From Flavobacterium sp. (lineage in GTDB: Bacteria > Bacteroidota > Bacteroidia > Flavobacteriales > Flavobacteriaceae): a stretch of DNA of 32,025 nt. The stretch spans positions 1 to 32,025 of the forward strand of contig NZ_SEBS01000038.1 of the NCBI RefSeq assembly GCF_004211145.1, in the 5' to 3' direction. The notes under the pieces were generated by a model. It worked only from the letters and a program-made list of their open reading frames with translations. It was not told the DNA's origin and did not search any database. The translations under genes and the position numbers were made by a program. Of the stretch, positions 7,799 through 14,826 are shown piece by piece (position 1 is the stretch's first letter; the number at the start of each line of letters is the position of its first letter).

Positions 7799-8635
7799 TC
7801 AAATCCTGAAAATTCCGCCAACTACGAACGTGCGCTCCAAAAAGTTGAAGTGCTGTTGCGCTTTGTCTGACGAACTCGCCGTCGTACGGATGTCCTGCAT
7901 GTCGATATAACCCGCTTTGACTTCCGATTGGATAAAGAAATACTTCAAAAAAGTTAGGTTCAGCCCGGCCTTCACGTCGGCTCCCCAACCTGAAACGTGG
8001 AAATCATCATGACGTTCCATTCCCATAAGCGTCGTGTTCGTTTTTGGGTACAAAACACCGGCTCCGCCACCAACGAGCGTGTTGAGTTGGATCCAGTTGC
8101 CGTTGAGCCCGATATATTTCCCGATATCGTCGACGCGCGTCAGTTCGGCGCTGATGAAATTTAATCCGTCGGTGTGTTCGAATTTCAGGAAATCTTCGCT
8201 CATGACCGTCGGATCATTTTGATAGGTTCCGTCGAAAGGCGCGTGTCCGTCGATAGTTCCCGTCATGTTCACGGTCTGGTTTTGCGTCATTACGTATTTC
8301 ATGTGATCGACGCCGACCGACGCATTCCATTTGTCGTGGAAGAAATAACCCAATCTGAAGTTCGTTTGCGGGATCGTCATGCGCGTCGGATTGATGTAAT
8401 CGATGTGCACGCCTTTTGGTTTGTCGTGCGCTTCGACATCCTGAAGCGTGAAATTGTAATCCTTGCCTTTGAACGTTATGTCCGATGTGGAATAGCTGTC
8501 TCGGTTACCGCCCCAGAAAACGAAGAATTTACCTTTGTTATGGTCGGTGTATTTCTCGGTTGCGATGTGATCCTGGGCAAAGTCACTTTCACCGAATGCC
8601 AGCAATGCCAGCAGCACAATTGAGATGTGTTTCAC
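7799..8635 (-). CDS. Outer-membrane beta-barrel protein
   Basis: 278 residues with an N-terminal signal peptide ending DFAQ. It has alternating aromatic strand patterns such as FRLGYFFHDKWNASVGVDHMKYV and WGADVKAGLNLTFLKYFFIQSEVKAGYI, and ends in a strand closing with VGGIFRI. This is the usual pattern of an 8- to 12-stranded outer-membrane barrel. A GAGVLYPKTNTTLMG loop links two barrel strands. The exact family and ligand are not recognised. It lies 56 bp downstream of kdsA on the same strand, with no terminator seen between them, so read-through is possible. Confidence 0.78.
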   Translation of the reverse strand: MKHISIVLLALLAFGESDFAQDHIATEKYTDHNKGKFFVFWGGNRDSYSTSDITFKGKDYNFTLQDVEAHDKPKGVHIDYINPTRMTIPQTNFRLGYFFHDKWNASVGVDHMKYVMTQNQTVNMTGTIDGHAPFDGTYQNDPTVMSEDFLKFEHTDGLNFISAELTRVDDIGKYIGLNGNWIQLNTLVGGGAGVLYPKTNTTLMGMERHDDFHVSGWGADVKAGLNLTFLKYFFIQSEVKAGYIDMQDIRTTASSSDKAQQHFNFLERTFVVGGIFRI

Positions 8636-8691
8636 GATATGTATTGAAAAGTTTGTTTGGTTCGGAGCGCATTTTGCGACCCGAGGGTAAT

Positions 8692-9510
8692 TTAGAACGT
8701 GTTGATCGTCTGTCTGATCGCGACCAGCTTCCTCATAAGGTCTTCGAAATAATTCAGATGCAACATGTTCGCGCCGTCGCTCTTGGCGTTGGCCGGGTCA
8801 AAATGCGTTTCTATGAAAATACCGTCGGCTCCTACAGCGATGCCTGCCTTGGCGATGGTTTCGATCATGTCGGGACGTCCGCCTGTAACTCCCGCGGTCT
8901 GGTTGGGCTGTTGAAGCGAGTGCGTCACGTCGAGAACGGTAGTCGCGAATTGCTTCATCGTCGGGATGCCGCGGTAATCCACGATCATGTCCTGGTATCC
9001 GAACATCGTTCCGCGATCGGTCACCATTACGTTTTCGTTGTTGCAATCGAGCACTTTTTGCACGGCGTGCTTCATGCTTTCCGGACTCATGAATTGTCCC
9101 TTTTTCAGGTTCACGACTTTTCCGGTGTTCGCAGCCGCGACGACAAGGTCGGTTTGGCGTACCAAAAATGCGGGTATTTGCAGCACATCGACATACTCGG
9201 CGGCCATTGCGGCGTCTTCGTTCGTATGGATGTCAGTGACTGTCGGGACATTAAAAGTCTCGGAAACCTTGCGTAATATCTTTAGCGCTTTTTCATCGCC
9301 GATTCCTGAGAAACTGTCGATGCGCGAGCGGTTTGCTTTCTTGAAAGAACCTTTAAACACGTACGGAATCGCAAGTTTGTCAGTAATCTCAACGAGATTC
9401 TCGGCAATCCTGAGCGCCATTTCCTCGCCTTCGATGGCGCAAGGGCCGGCGAGTACGAAGAAGTTTCCGCTGTCTAAATGTTTGATATTGGGTACATTCT
9501 GTAAGTTCAT
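8692..9510 (-). CDS. kdsA: 3-deoxy-8-phosphooctulonate (KDO-8-P) synthase
   Basis: 272 residues, the usual length. It condenses phosphoenolpyruvate with arabinose 5-phosphate to KDO-8-phosphate, precursor of the LPS inner-core sugar, in the cytoplasm. Motifs: LAGPCAIEGEE, KGSFKKANRS, VTDRGTMFGYQDM, DVTHSLQQP, IFIETHFDPANAKSDGANM. The first motif has Cys24 where the E. coli-type enzyme has Asn. With His197, Glu234 and Asp245 this is the ligand set of the metal-dependent class (as in Aquifex). A TATCTTTG promoter box sits 23 bp upstream of the start. Confidence 0.97.
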   Translation of the reverse strand: MNLQNVPNIKHLDSGNFFVLAGPCAIEGEEMALRIAENLVEITDKLAIPYVFKGSFKKANRSRIDSFSGIGDEKALKILRKVSETFNVPTVTDIHTNEDAAMAAEYVDVLQIPAFLVRQTDLVVAAANTGKVVNLKKGQFMSPESMKHAVQKVLDCNNENVMVTDRGTMFGYQDMIVDYRGIPTMKQFATTVLDVTHSLQQPNQTAGVTGGRPDMIETIAKAGIAVGADGIFIETHFDPANAKSDGANMLHLNYFEDLMRKLVAIRQTINTF

Positions 9511-9532
9511 TGGGCTTTTTTAAAAAGTTGCA

Positions 9533-9540
9533 CAAAGATA
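9533..9540 (-). promoter_or_regulatory. kdsA promoter -7 box
   Basis: On the minus strand it reads TATCTTTG, a full match to the Bacteroidota -7 consensus TAnnTTTG, 22 bp before the kdsA start codon. It suggests kdsA is transcribed separately from the upstream lipoprotein gene. Confidence 0.65.
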
Positions 9541-9604
9541 CGCCAAAATCGAACCCGTAGAATTTATCGGGAAAGGTTTTTAACAATAATGTTAACTTTT
9601 GATT

Positions 9605-10051
9605 TTACTTTTTGAGACCGAGCCCGACGGGAACCAAAATCGCGCCTTTTTCATAAATGTTGATGTACAACAACGTGCGTTTTTTTTGTCCGACCCAGGT
9701 CACTTCATAGATGTCGACGAATCCCGCGCCCATGTCACTGCGTTTGGACGGGAACGGGCAACAAGTGTCGACTTTTTTGAAGAAGATTTTTTCGCCGTTC
9801 GGGCCTGAAAGCGCCCTGAGATAGCGCTCGGCATTGACCGTTTCGTTTTTTGAGTTGTGATAGAAGACATTCACGGGATAATCGGGATCATATCCGTATT
9901 TTGGATCTTTGCTGAATTCCGTGATTATAAATGCATTGTCCTTCATTTTGGGCACCGGCGCGTTGTCATCTATGTTTTTTATCGTCGATTTGGTGCTCAC
10001 GCAAGAGGCGAGAAGCAAGGACAACAGCGGAATCAGGATCAGTTTTCTCAT
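9605..10051 (-). CDS. Lipoprotein of the type sometimes mislabelled as KDO-8-P aldolase
   Basis: 148 residues. MRKLILIPLLSLLLASC is a lipoprotein signal with Cys17, followed by VSTKSTIKNIDDNAP. The domain contains YGYDPDYPVNVFYHNSKNE, RYLRALSGPNGEK, a CCPFPSKR motif with vicinal cysteines, and IYEVTWVGQKKRTLLYINIY. It has no aldolase or TIM-barrel features. I recall relatives in flavobacterial genomes carrying the name 2-dehydro-3-deoxyphosphooctonate aldolase, probably carried over from neighbouring kdsA; that name should not be used. An extended start at 10120 would bury the signal peptide and overlap the DUF4199 gene, so the ATG at 10051, 1 bp from that gene's stop, is chosen. Confidence 0.82.
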   Translation of the reverse strand: MRKLILIPLLSLLLASCVSTKSTIKNIDDNAPVPKMKDNAFIITEFSKDPKYGYDPDYPVNVFYHNSKNETVNAERYLRALSGPNGEKIFFKKVDTCCPFPSKRSDMGAGFVDIYEVTWVGQKKRTLLYINIYEKGAILVPVGLGLKK

Positions 10052-10052
10052 C

Positions 10053-10538
10053 TTATTTGGTTTTGTTGCGATACAACAGCGACAGCATTGCCGATGCGAC
10101 GACGCCTGACGACAGCACAAGTTGCATGCCGTTGTAAATACTGGAACTCATGTTGGCGTATTCTTCAGCTTCGACGCGCGTACGTTTTCCTTTCGCGGTC
10201 ATTTCGGTAATCGTATTTTCAAACAGTTCGGGCGCGATGACGCGATGTATCACGTTTTTCTGCACGGGAACCAGGACCGTGACGATCGCCGTGAGCATCA
10301 ATCCTGCAAAGAAACCCTGGCGCCAGTTCATGTTTCCGTTAAAATAGTCTTTTTTCTTCTCGCGATAAAACATAACGTAGATAAACATCCCGAAAGGGGC
10401 GAAGGCGAGTGGCGACAGTAAAAAATATGTAAAATCAGGTTTTTGGTACAAACCCATTTCTTTCTCCACGATGGCCGATGCGATAAGCAACAGCGTCAAA
10501 AGGATTCCCCATTTTATCTCGATGGAAAACTTCTTCAT
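10053..10538 (-). CDS. DUF4199-type membrane protein
   Basis: 161 residues from MKKFSIEIKWG. There are four hydrophobic segments: about 7-25, 35-56 (FLLSPLAFAPFGMFIYVMFY), 73-95 (GFFAGLMLTAIVTVLVPVQ) and 135-155. The layout and the WRQGFFAG segment match the DUF4199 family of Bacteroidota, whose function is unknown. A short cytosolic or periplasmic helix, ELFENTITEMTAKGKRTRVE, precedes the last segment. An in-frame ATG six codons upstream (10556) is possible, but the promoter box at 10554-10561 would then overlap the coding start. It is one base from the next lipoprotein gene, so they are co-transcribed. Confidence 0.8.
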   Translation of the reverse strand: MKKFSIEIKWGILLTLLLIASAIVEKEMGLYQKPDFTYFLLSPLAFAPFGMFIYVMFYREKKKDYFNGNMNWRQGFFAGLMLTAIVTVLVPVQKNVIHRVIAPELFENTITEMTAKGKRTRVEAEEYANMSSSIYNGMQLVLSSGVVASAMLSLLYRNKTK

Positions 10539-10553
10539 TATTTCAATTTTCGC

Positions 10554-10561
10554 CAAAGTTA
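10554..10561 (-). promoter_or_regulatory. Promoter -7 box of the DUF4199-lipoprotein operon
   Basis: On the minus strand it reads TAACTTTG, a full match to TAnnTTTG, 15 bp before the chosen start at 10538. It supports that start over the longer one. Confidence 0.55.
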
Positions 10562-10598
10562 GGATTTATTTTTAACCGACCCATAGCCGCACAATGTT

Positions 10599-10606
10599 TA
10601 CCTTTA
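10599..10606 (+). promoter_or_regulatory. Promoter -7 box of the YeeE/YedE pair
   Basis: TACCTTTA differs from TAnnTTTG at the last base and lies 15 bp before the start codon. It is divergent from the box at 10554-10561. Confidence 0.4.
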
Positions 10607-10621
10607 CGCCAAATTTGATTT

Positions 10622-11185
10622 ATGGAAGTAATTTATGGAACCTGGCCTTGGTACGTGAGCGGATTTCTCATCGGGCTTGTGATGTTGAGCCTGATCTGGC
10701 TTGGAAAAACGTTTGGGATGTCGTCTAATCTTCGTTCGATATGTTCAATAGTCGGCGCCGGAAAATACGTCCCGTTCTTCGCGTTCGACTGGAAATCACA
10801 GCGTTGGAACCTCGCCGTGATTGCGGGAGCGATGCTTGGCGGATTCGTCGCCGTACATTGCTTGTCGTCGCCCGATAACGTGACGCTGAATCCCAAAACG
10901 GTTGAACAACTCGATCATTTGGGTATCGACGCGCCACAGGGAAAATTACTTCCCGACACGATTTTCAGCGCCGAAGCCATGCAATCGCCAAAGATGGTTT
11001 TCATCCTTTTGATCGGTGGTGTGCTGATCGGGTTCGGAAGCCGATACGCCGGCGGTTGCACCTCAGGTCACGCGATCACGGGTTTAAGCAATCTGCAGAT
11101 TCCGTCATTGAAAGCCGTCATCGGATTTTTCGTCGGCGGATTGATCATGGCGCATTTCATCCTGCCGATGATCTTCAATAAATAA
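10622..11185 (+). CDS. YeeE/YedE-family sulfur transporter, first half
   Basis: 187 residues with about five membrane helices. The family signature GGCTSGHAITGLSNL places the key Cys at residue 146. Family knowledge: YeeE/TsuA proteins carry thiosulfate or related sulfur compounds across the inner membrane by relaying them along membrane cysteines. A single-chain TsuA has two such halves; here they are separate genes, this one and the next, 23 bp apart. A soluble insert of about 40 residues (SSPDNVTLNPKTVEQLDHLG onward) lies between helices and faces outside or inside; I cannot tell which. Confidence 0.87.
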   Translation: MEVIYGTWPWYVSGFLIGLVMLSLIWLGKTFGMSSNLRSICSIVGAGKYVPFFAFDWKSQRWNLAVIAGAMLGGFVAVHCLSSPDNVTLNPKTVEQLDHLGIDAPQGKLLPDTIFSAEAMQSPKMVFILLIGGVLIGFGSRYAGGCTSGHAITGLSNLQIPSLKAVIGFFVGGLIMAHFILPMIFNK

Positions 11186-11208
11186 TAGAAATAAGAATAG
11201 AAGATAAA

Positions 11209-11625
11209 ATGATAAAAGCATTCAAATATCTACTCGTCGGATTCGTATTCGGAATCGTTCTCACGAAATCCGAAGCCGTTTCGTGGTACCGCATCTACGA
11301 AATGTTCCAATTCCAGTCGTTCCACATGTACGGCATTATCTCGGTGGCCATCCTGACGGGATTGGTCGGCATCCAGATCATGAAAAGACGCAGCCTCAAA
11401 AACATAAAAGGCGAAACGATCATCGTCCCCGATAAAGAGCCCGGATCCGCGCGTTACTGGATCGGCGGACTGATCTTTGGGCTTGGCTGGGCTCTTGCAG
11501 GCGCTTGTCCCGGACCGGTTTTCATACTGATCGGCGCAGGTTTTTGGCCGTTGATTTTCGTACTCGTCGGCGCTTTAATGGGCACATTTATTTATGGGGT
11601 TTTGAAGGATAAGTTGCCGCATTAA
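11209..11625 (+). CDS. YeeE/YedE-family sulfur transporter, second half
   Basis: 138 residues, four hydrophobic segments. The motif LGWALAGACPGPVFILIGAG has its key Cys at residue 100 and is the counterpart of GGCTSGH in the first half. Family knowledge: the two halves pair to make one sulfur-compound permease. The first residues MIKAFKYLLVGFVFGIVLTKSE are the classic start of the short YeeE subunit in Bacteroidota. No rhodanese or persulfide dioxygenase gene is adjacent, so the substrate cannot be narrowed from context. Transcription probably ends at the hairpin 116 bp downstream. Confidence 0.87.
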   Translation: MIKAFKYLLVGFVFGIVLTKSEAVSWYRIYEMFQFQSFHMYGIISVAILTGLVGIQIMKRRSLKNIKGETIIVPDKEPGSARYWIGGLIFGLGWALAGACPGPVFILIGAGFWPLIFVLVGALMGTFIYGVLKDKLPH

Positions 11626-11631
11626 CGACTC

Positions 11632-11883
11632 GCCCTGCGGGCTTGGGACACGCTACGCTTTTGAAAAGCTTCGCTTTGGATTTGATTCGGTTCAGGAGAA
11701 TTTTTAGATTTTCAAAGACGGTTTAGAAATGAACTCGAATAAAAAATCCCGCTTCGGTTAGAGACGGGATTTTTTGTTTAATAAAAATTTCAAATTCAAT
11801 GTGAAGATTTCAGCAGGTCGTTTTTCGGGATGTTCGAAACGAGATTTTCTTCTACCGATTCGAATCCAAAGCCCGTAGGGCGC
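11632..11883. repeat. Long-range inverted repeat between transporter and GH16 genes
   Basis: GCTTTGGATTTGATTCGGT (11673-11691) faces ACCGATTCGAATCCAAAGC (11854-11872), 17 of 19 positions complementary. The outermost words CGCCCTGCGGGCT (from 11632) and AGCCCGTAGGGCG (to 11882) also face each other. The bidirectional terminator lies inside. This fills the 276-bp convergent spacer and looks like a degenerate palindromic repeat unit. Confidence 0.55.
11741..11775. terminator. Bidirectional terminator
   Basis: AAAAAATCCCG (11741-11751) pairs with CGGGATTTTTT (11765-11775) across a 13-base loop. Both strands have a T-run after the stem, so it can end the YeeE pair on + and the GH16 operon on -. 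Confidence 0.85.
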
Positions 11884-11901
11884 GTCCAAAGCGCAGCGTA
11901 T

Positions 11902-12648
11902 CTACTGATAAACTCTCACATAATCCACCACATATTCCTGCGGAAAAATCGAATCGTCCACGTCGGGTCCGCCGAAATTCCCACCCACCGCGACGTTCAG
12001 GATAAAGAACTCGGGAGTGTCGAACGGCCAATTGTCGGGCGTCGCTTTCTCAGGACGTTTTACCGTGTTCACGAGTTTTCCGTCAACGTAGAAATCGATC
12101 TTATCTTTGCTCCAATCGCAACCGAACGTGTGGAAACCTTCTTCGATGTCTTCGATTTTTACTTTTTGCGACAATGCGTTTCCGCCGTTATTATCGGGCG
12201 TGTGGAGCGTATTGTAAACCATGTCGGGTTCGCGCCCGATGTATTCCAAAATGTCGATCTCACCCGATTTCGGCCATCCGACCTTATCGATATTCGCGCC
12301 AAGCATCCAAAATGCCGGCCAAATCCCATGACCGACGGGGAGTTTCGCGCGCGCTTCCATATAACCGTATTTGAATTCCTTCTTGCCTTTTGTCGTGATG
12401 CGCGTTGACGAATACTTCTTGCCGTCGCGTTTTACGGTGATCGTCAACATTCCGTTTTCGACCTTGTGGCTGTCCTTGCCATAGTTCTGGCGCTCGTTGT
12501 TTCCCCAACCGTGATCGCCGAATTCGAAATTCCAGTTTTTCTCGTCGAGCGATTTTCCGTCGAAATTTTCTTCCCAAACCAATTTTTTGTCGGCTTTCTG
12601 CGCGACACAAATTGACGTCAGCAGCAATAATGTGATAAGTTTTTTCAT
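11902..12648 (-). CDS. GH16 beta-glucanase (laminarinase type)
   Basis: 248 residues, almost entirely one GH16 jelly-roll domain. The signal peptide is about 1-16 (ending CVAQ). Catalytic motif EIDILEYIG: nucleophile Glu130, Asp132, acid/base Glu135. Substrate-cleft motifs are GIWPAFWMLG and GNNERQNYG, and the end is DYVRVYQ. Family knowledge: GH16 enzymes with this ExDxxE pattern cut internal beta-1,3 or beta-1,3/1,4 glucan bonds. The gene follows the second GH16 gene with a 2-bp gap, so the two form an operon. With the GH3 genes at the left end it would give endo- plus exo-cleavage of laminarin-like glucan; that link is inference. Confidence 0.93.
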   Translation of the reverse strand: MKKLITLLLLTSICVAQKADKKLVWEENFDGKSLDEKNWNFEFGDHGWGNNERQNYGKDSHKVENGMLTITVKRDGKKYSSTRITTKGKKEFKYGYMEARAKLPVGHGIWPAFWMLGANIDKVGWPKSGEIDILEYIGREPDMVYNTLHTPDNNGGNALSQKVKIEDIEEGFHTFGCDWSKDKIDFYVDGKLVNTVKRPEKATPDNWPFDTPEFFILNVAVGGNFGGPDVDDSIFPQEYVVDYVRVYQ

Positions 12649-12650
12649 GA

Positions 12651-13736
12651 TTATTGGTAAACGCGTAAATAATCTATTTCCATGGTCGATTCGACGAAGT
12701 TCGGGTCGATATTACCACCGAAATTTCCGCCCATCGCCATATTTAAAATCAAGAAAAAGTCGTGGTTGAAAGGTAGGTCGGTACTATTGAAAACCGTATG
12801 AAAAAGATTTCCGTCGACGTAAAACTTCAGCGATTGCGCCGACCATTCGCAAGAATAGATATGGAATTCGGTCGATGCTGTGGGAACCGTCATATGGTTC
12901 GTATTCGCGTTTCCACCCGAATGTCCGGGATAGTGCAAAGTTGCGTGGATCGTATTTTGCTGGTTCCCGACGTGCTCCATCATATCGATTTCACCACAAC
13001 TGGGCCACGTGGCCGAGGCGTAATTTTCGCCGAGTGCCCAAATCGCAGGCCATGTCCCGGCTCCCGTTGCAAGTTTTGCGCGCGCTTCGATTTTGCCGTA
13101 CGTGAATTCGAATTTGTTTTCGCTTTTCATGCGCGCTGACGTGTAGGCCGCACCGCTGAAATCTTGCTTCTTCGCCGTTATTTTTAACAAACCGCCTTCG
13201 ACTTTGGCGTTGTCGAGGCTTGTCGTGTAATATTGCGCCTCGTTGTTTCCCCAGCCACCGGCGCCGGTTTCGAGCGTCCAGTTGGTGGCGTTTGGCGCGC
13301 CATCAATATCAAACTCTTCCGACCAAACTAATTGTGGCGCATAAAAAACAGTCACGGCGGTGCTCGATGTGATGGACGTATTTCCCGTCCCGAATGCCTT
13401 TACGCTGACGACGTAGGTGTTCGTGCCGATAGTCGTGAACTGTTTATCGATTGTTCCGTTCGCTCCGTTCACAGTCTGTATCGCACCGCCCTGAAATGTG
13501 AGTTGGATGCTTTGCGCATTGTCGGCGCTTACGGTGAATGCGACCATTCCGGAACCGTCGCCATTTGGATTTTGGTCATCCTGACCTACGATTTCTGACG
13601 AGATGACGAGATTCGTCGGTGCAACGGCCGCAGGTCCGTCGTCGTCGTTGCCGGATCCGCTGCCGCTGCTCGAGCACGAAACCGAAATAAATGCAAGGCT
13701 GAAAAAAATGGCCGCAGTTTTAAAGAAATTCTTCAT
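12651..13736 (-). CDS. GH16 beta-glucanase lipoprotein with N-terminal Ig/PKD-like domain
   Basis: 361 residues. The lipoprotein signal has Cys21 (FISVSC). A Ser/Gly linker running into an acidic patch (NDDDG) follows, which fits export to the outer-membrane surface in Bacteroidota, although the exact export signal is not certain. An Ig/PKD-like beta domain spans about 38-130 (TNTYVVSVKAFGTGNTSIT). The GH16 domain is about 133-361, with EIDMMEHVG giving Glu249, Asp251 and Glu254. It is a surface-anchored endo-beta-glucanase by inference, while its operon partner is soluble. A TATTTTTG promoter box lies 29 bp upstream. Confidence 0.92.
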   Translation of the reverse strand: MKNFFKTAAIFFSLAFISVSCSSSGSGSGNDDDGPAAVAPTNLVISSEIVGQDDQNPNGDGSGMVAFTVSADNAQSIQLTFQGGAIQTVNGANGTIDKQFTTIGTNTYVVSVKAFGTGNTSITSSTAVTVFYAPQLVWSEEFDIDGAPNATNWTLETGAGGWGNNEAQYYTTSLDNAKVEGGLLKITAKKQDFSGAAYTSARMKSENKFEFTYGKIEARAKLATGAGTWPAIWALGENYASATWPSCGEIDMMEHVGNQQNTIHATLHYPGHSGGNANTNHMTVPTASTEFHIYSCEWSAQSLKFYVDGNLFHTVFNSTDLPFNHDFFLILNMAMGGNFGGNIDPNFVESTMEIDYLRVYQ

Positions 13737-13764
13737 TTTTAAGGTTGATTTTTAGTTGTTCCTC

Positions 13765-13772
13765 CAAAAATA
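13765..13772 (-). promoter_or_regulatory. Promoter -7 box of the GH16 operon
   Basis: On the minus strand it reads TATTTTTG, a full TAnnTTTG match, upstream of the lipoprotein GH16 start. A TTG lies 15 bases further upstream, closer than the usual 19. Confidence 0.5.
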
Positions 13773-13865
13773 ACAAAACACATCGTACAATAACCCTTAA
13801 AATTTGCGTTAATAACTCGTTGCTAACTTTATTTTTTAATAAATCGGCACCAACGGTTTTTCACA

Positions 13866-13873
13866 TATTTTTG
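13866..13873 (+). promoter_or_regulatory. Promoter -7 box of the small lipocalin-like lipoprotein gene
   Basis: TATTTTTG, a full TAnnTTTG match, 23 bp before the start codon. No clear -33 TTG is seen at normal spacing. Confidence 0.45.
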
Positions 13874-13896
13874 AGAACGACAAAAAATCTAACAGT

Positions 13897-14343
13897 ATGA
13901 ACAAAATGCGATTTACATTGGCTTCGATGGCACTCACCGCCGGGCTTCTCTTTTCTTCGTGCGGCAACGATGACGGGCCGCGTGCTTCAATCACGGGAAA
14001 ATGGGATTATTTGAAAACCATTACGCAAGTGGACAATCAAAACCCTTCATCGGTTAATTATCCCGGACACGAACCCGGATGTGATAAGGATTATCAGGAA
14101 TTCCTGGAAGGCGGAAGTTTTCGCGACGTAGCGCTTTTCCAAGACCAGGACGACAATTGCAATGAGTTTGCCGATTCGGGCGAATATGCGCTCAACGGCG
14201 ATTTGCTGACGATCCAGGTAGATGGTGAAGTAGCTGAAACGTTTACCGTAACCAAGCTCACGGGCGCCGAACTCCGATACGAATCGACCGCCCAAACGGG
14301 AGGCGTTTCCATAACGGTGACGCAAGTCTTCAGGAAGAAGTAA
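13897..14343 (+). CDS. Lipocalin-like lipoprotein
   Basis: 148 residues. The lipoprotein signal ends LLFSSC (Cys22), followed by GNDDGP. The mature domain starts ITGKWDYLKT, typical of the lipocalin-like proteins common in Bacteroidota. Later segments are DSGEYALNGDLLTIQVDGE and ITVTQVFRKK, consistent with a small beta-barrel. Cysteines in EPGCDKDYQEF and DDNCNEF are placed as in disulfide-bonded relatives of this group. The ligand and role are unknown. The gene stands alone, with its own promoter box and a terminator right after the stop. Confidence 0.83.
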   Translation: MNKMRFTLASMALTAGLLFSSCGNDDGPRASITGKWDYLKTITQVDNQNPSSVNYPGHEPGCDKDYQEFLEGGSFRDVALFQDQDDNCNEFADSGEYALNGDLLTIQVDGEVAETFTVTKLTGAELRYESTAQTGGVSITVTQVFRKK

Positions 14344-14345
14344 TA

Positions 14346-14378
14346 AAAAAGTCCTTATCGAAACGGTAAGGACTTTTT
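14346..14378. terminator. Bidirectional terminator between lipocalin-like gene and clpS
   Basis: AAAAAGTCCTTATCG and CGGTAAGGACTTTTT make a 15-bp stem with one wobble and an AAA loop. A-run and T-run on the two sides let it serve both convergent genes. Confidence 0.93.
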
Positions 14379-14382
14379 GTTT

Positions 14383-14658
14383 TCAGACGATTTCGGCGCT
14401 CAGGCCGGCTTCGAGGAGTTGTGTGCATTGTGGCTTGAGCTCGTCATAAGCTCCGGTCTTCACAGTGCATTTTCCTTTGTAGTGGATGATCAACGAACAT
14501 TGTTCGGCTTGCTCTGCCGTGTGGCTGCAAACGCGGATCAACGTATCGATCACGTGATCGAACGTGTTCACATCGTCGTTGTACAGGACGATTTCGTTGT
14601 TGTTATGGACTTCGTCGGCAATCGCGACGTCTTCCTGGATTTTCTCTTTTGTACTCAT
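14383..14658 (-). CDS. clpS: ClpS, adaptor of the Clp protease
   Basis: 91 residues from MSTKEKIQ. Core motifs are NEIVLYNDDVNTFDHVIDTL and AEQCSLIIHYKGKCTVKTG. Family knowledge: ClpS binds proteins with destabilising N-terminal residues and delivers them to ClpA/ClpC-ClpP, using the acidic NDD pocket. A short disordered N-terminal tail (KEKIQEDVAIADEVHNNN) precedes the domain, as expected. An ATG three codons earlier (14667) is possible. The gene lies downstream of prmA on the same strand, with a 168-bp spacer full of repeats. Confidence 0.95.
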   Translation of the reverse strand: MSTKEKIQEDVAIADEVHNNNEIVLYNDDVNTFDHVIDTLIRVCSHTAEQAEQCSLIIHYKGKCTVKTGAYDELKPQCTQLLEAGLSAEIV

Positions 14659-14667
14659 ATTTTTCAA

Positions 14668-14811
14668 TGGACAATTGACAATGGATAATTGACAATTGTT
14701 GCGATTTTTAAAAATTAAGGGAAACGGAGCGTCTGAATTTCAACCCATAAGTTGCCCAATATCCGTACTCCATTGACAATTATCAATTATCAATTGTCAA
14801 TTATCAATTTC
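14668..14811. repeat. Facing arrays of TTGACAATT/GATAATT words
   Basis: The left array (about 14668-14699) reads GACAATTGACAATGGATAA and so on; the right array (about 14771-14811) carries the complementary words, beginning CCATTGACAATTATCAATT. Together they form an AT-rich inverted pair around a 70-bp centre. The unit looks like a small palindromic repeat between prmA and clpS and contains no gene. Confidence 0.65.
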
Positions 14812-14826
14812 TTCAAAACGGAAAAA

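Noticed and set aside
9584..9604. Terminator after the kdsA-upstream lipoprotein gene
   Set aside because: TTAACA-ATAA-TGTTAA is a 6-bp AT-only stem and no T-run follows it on the minus strand.
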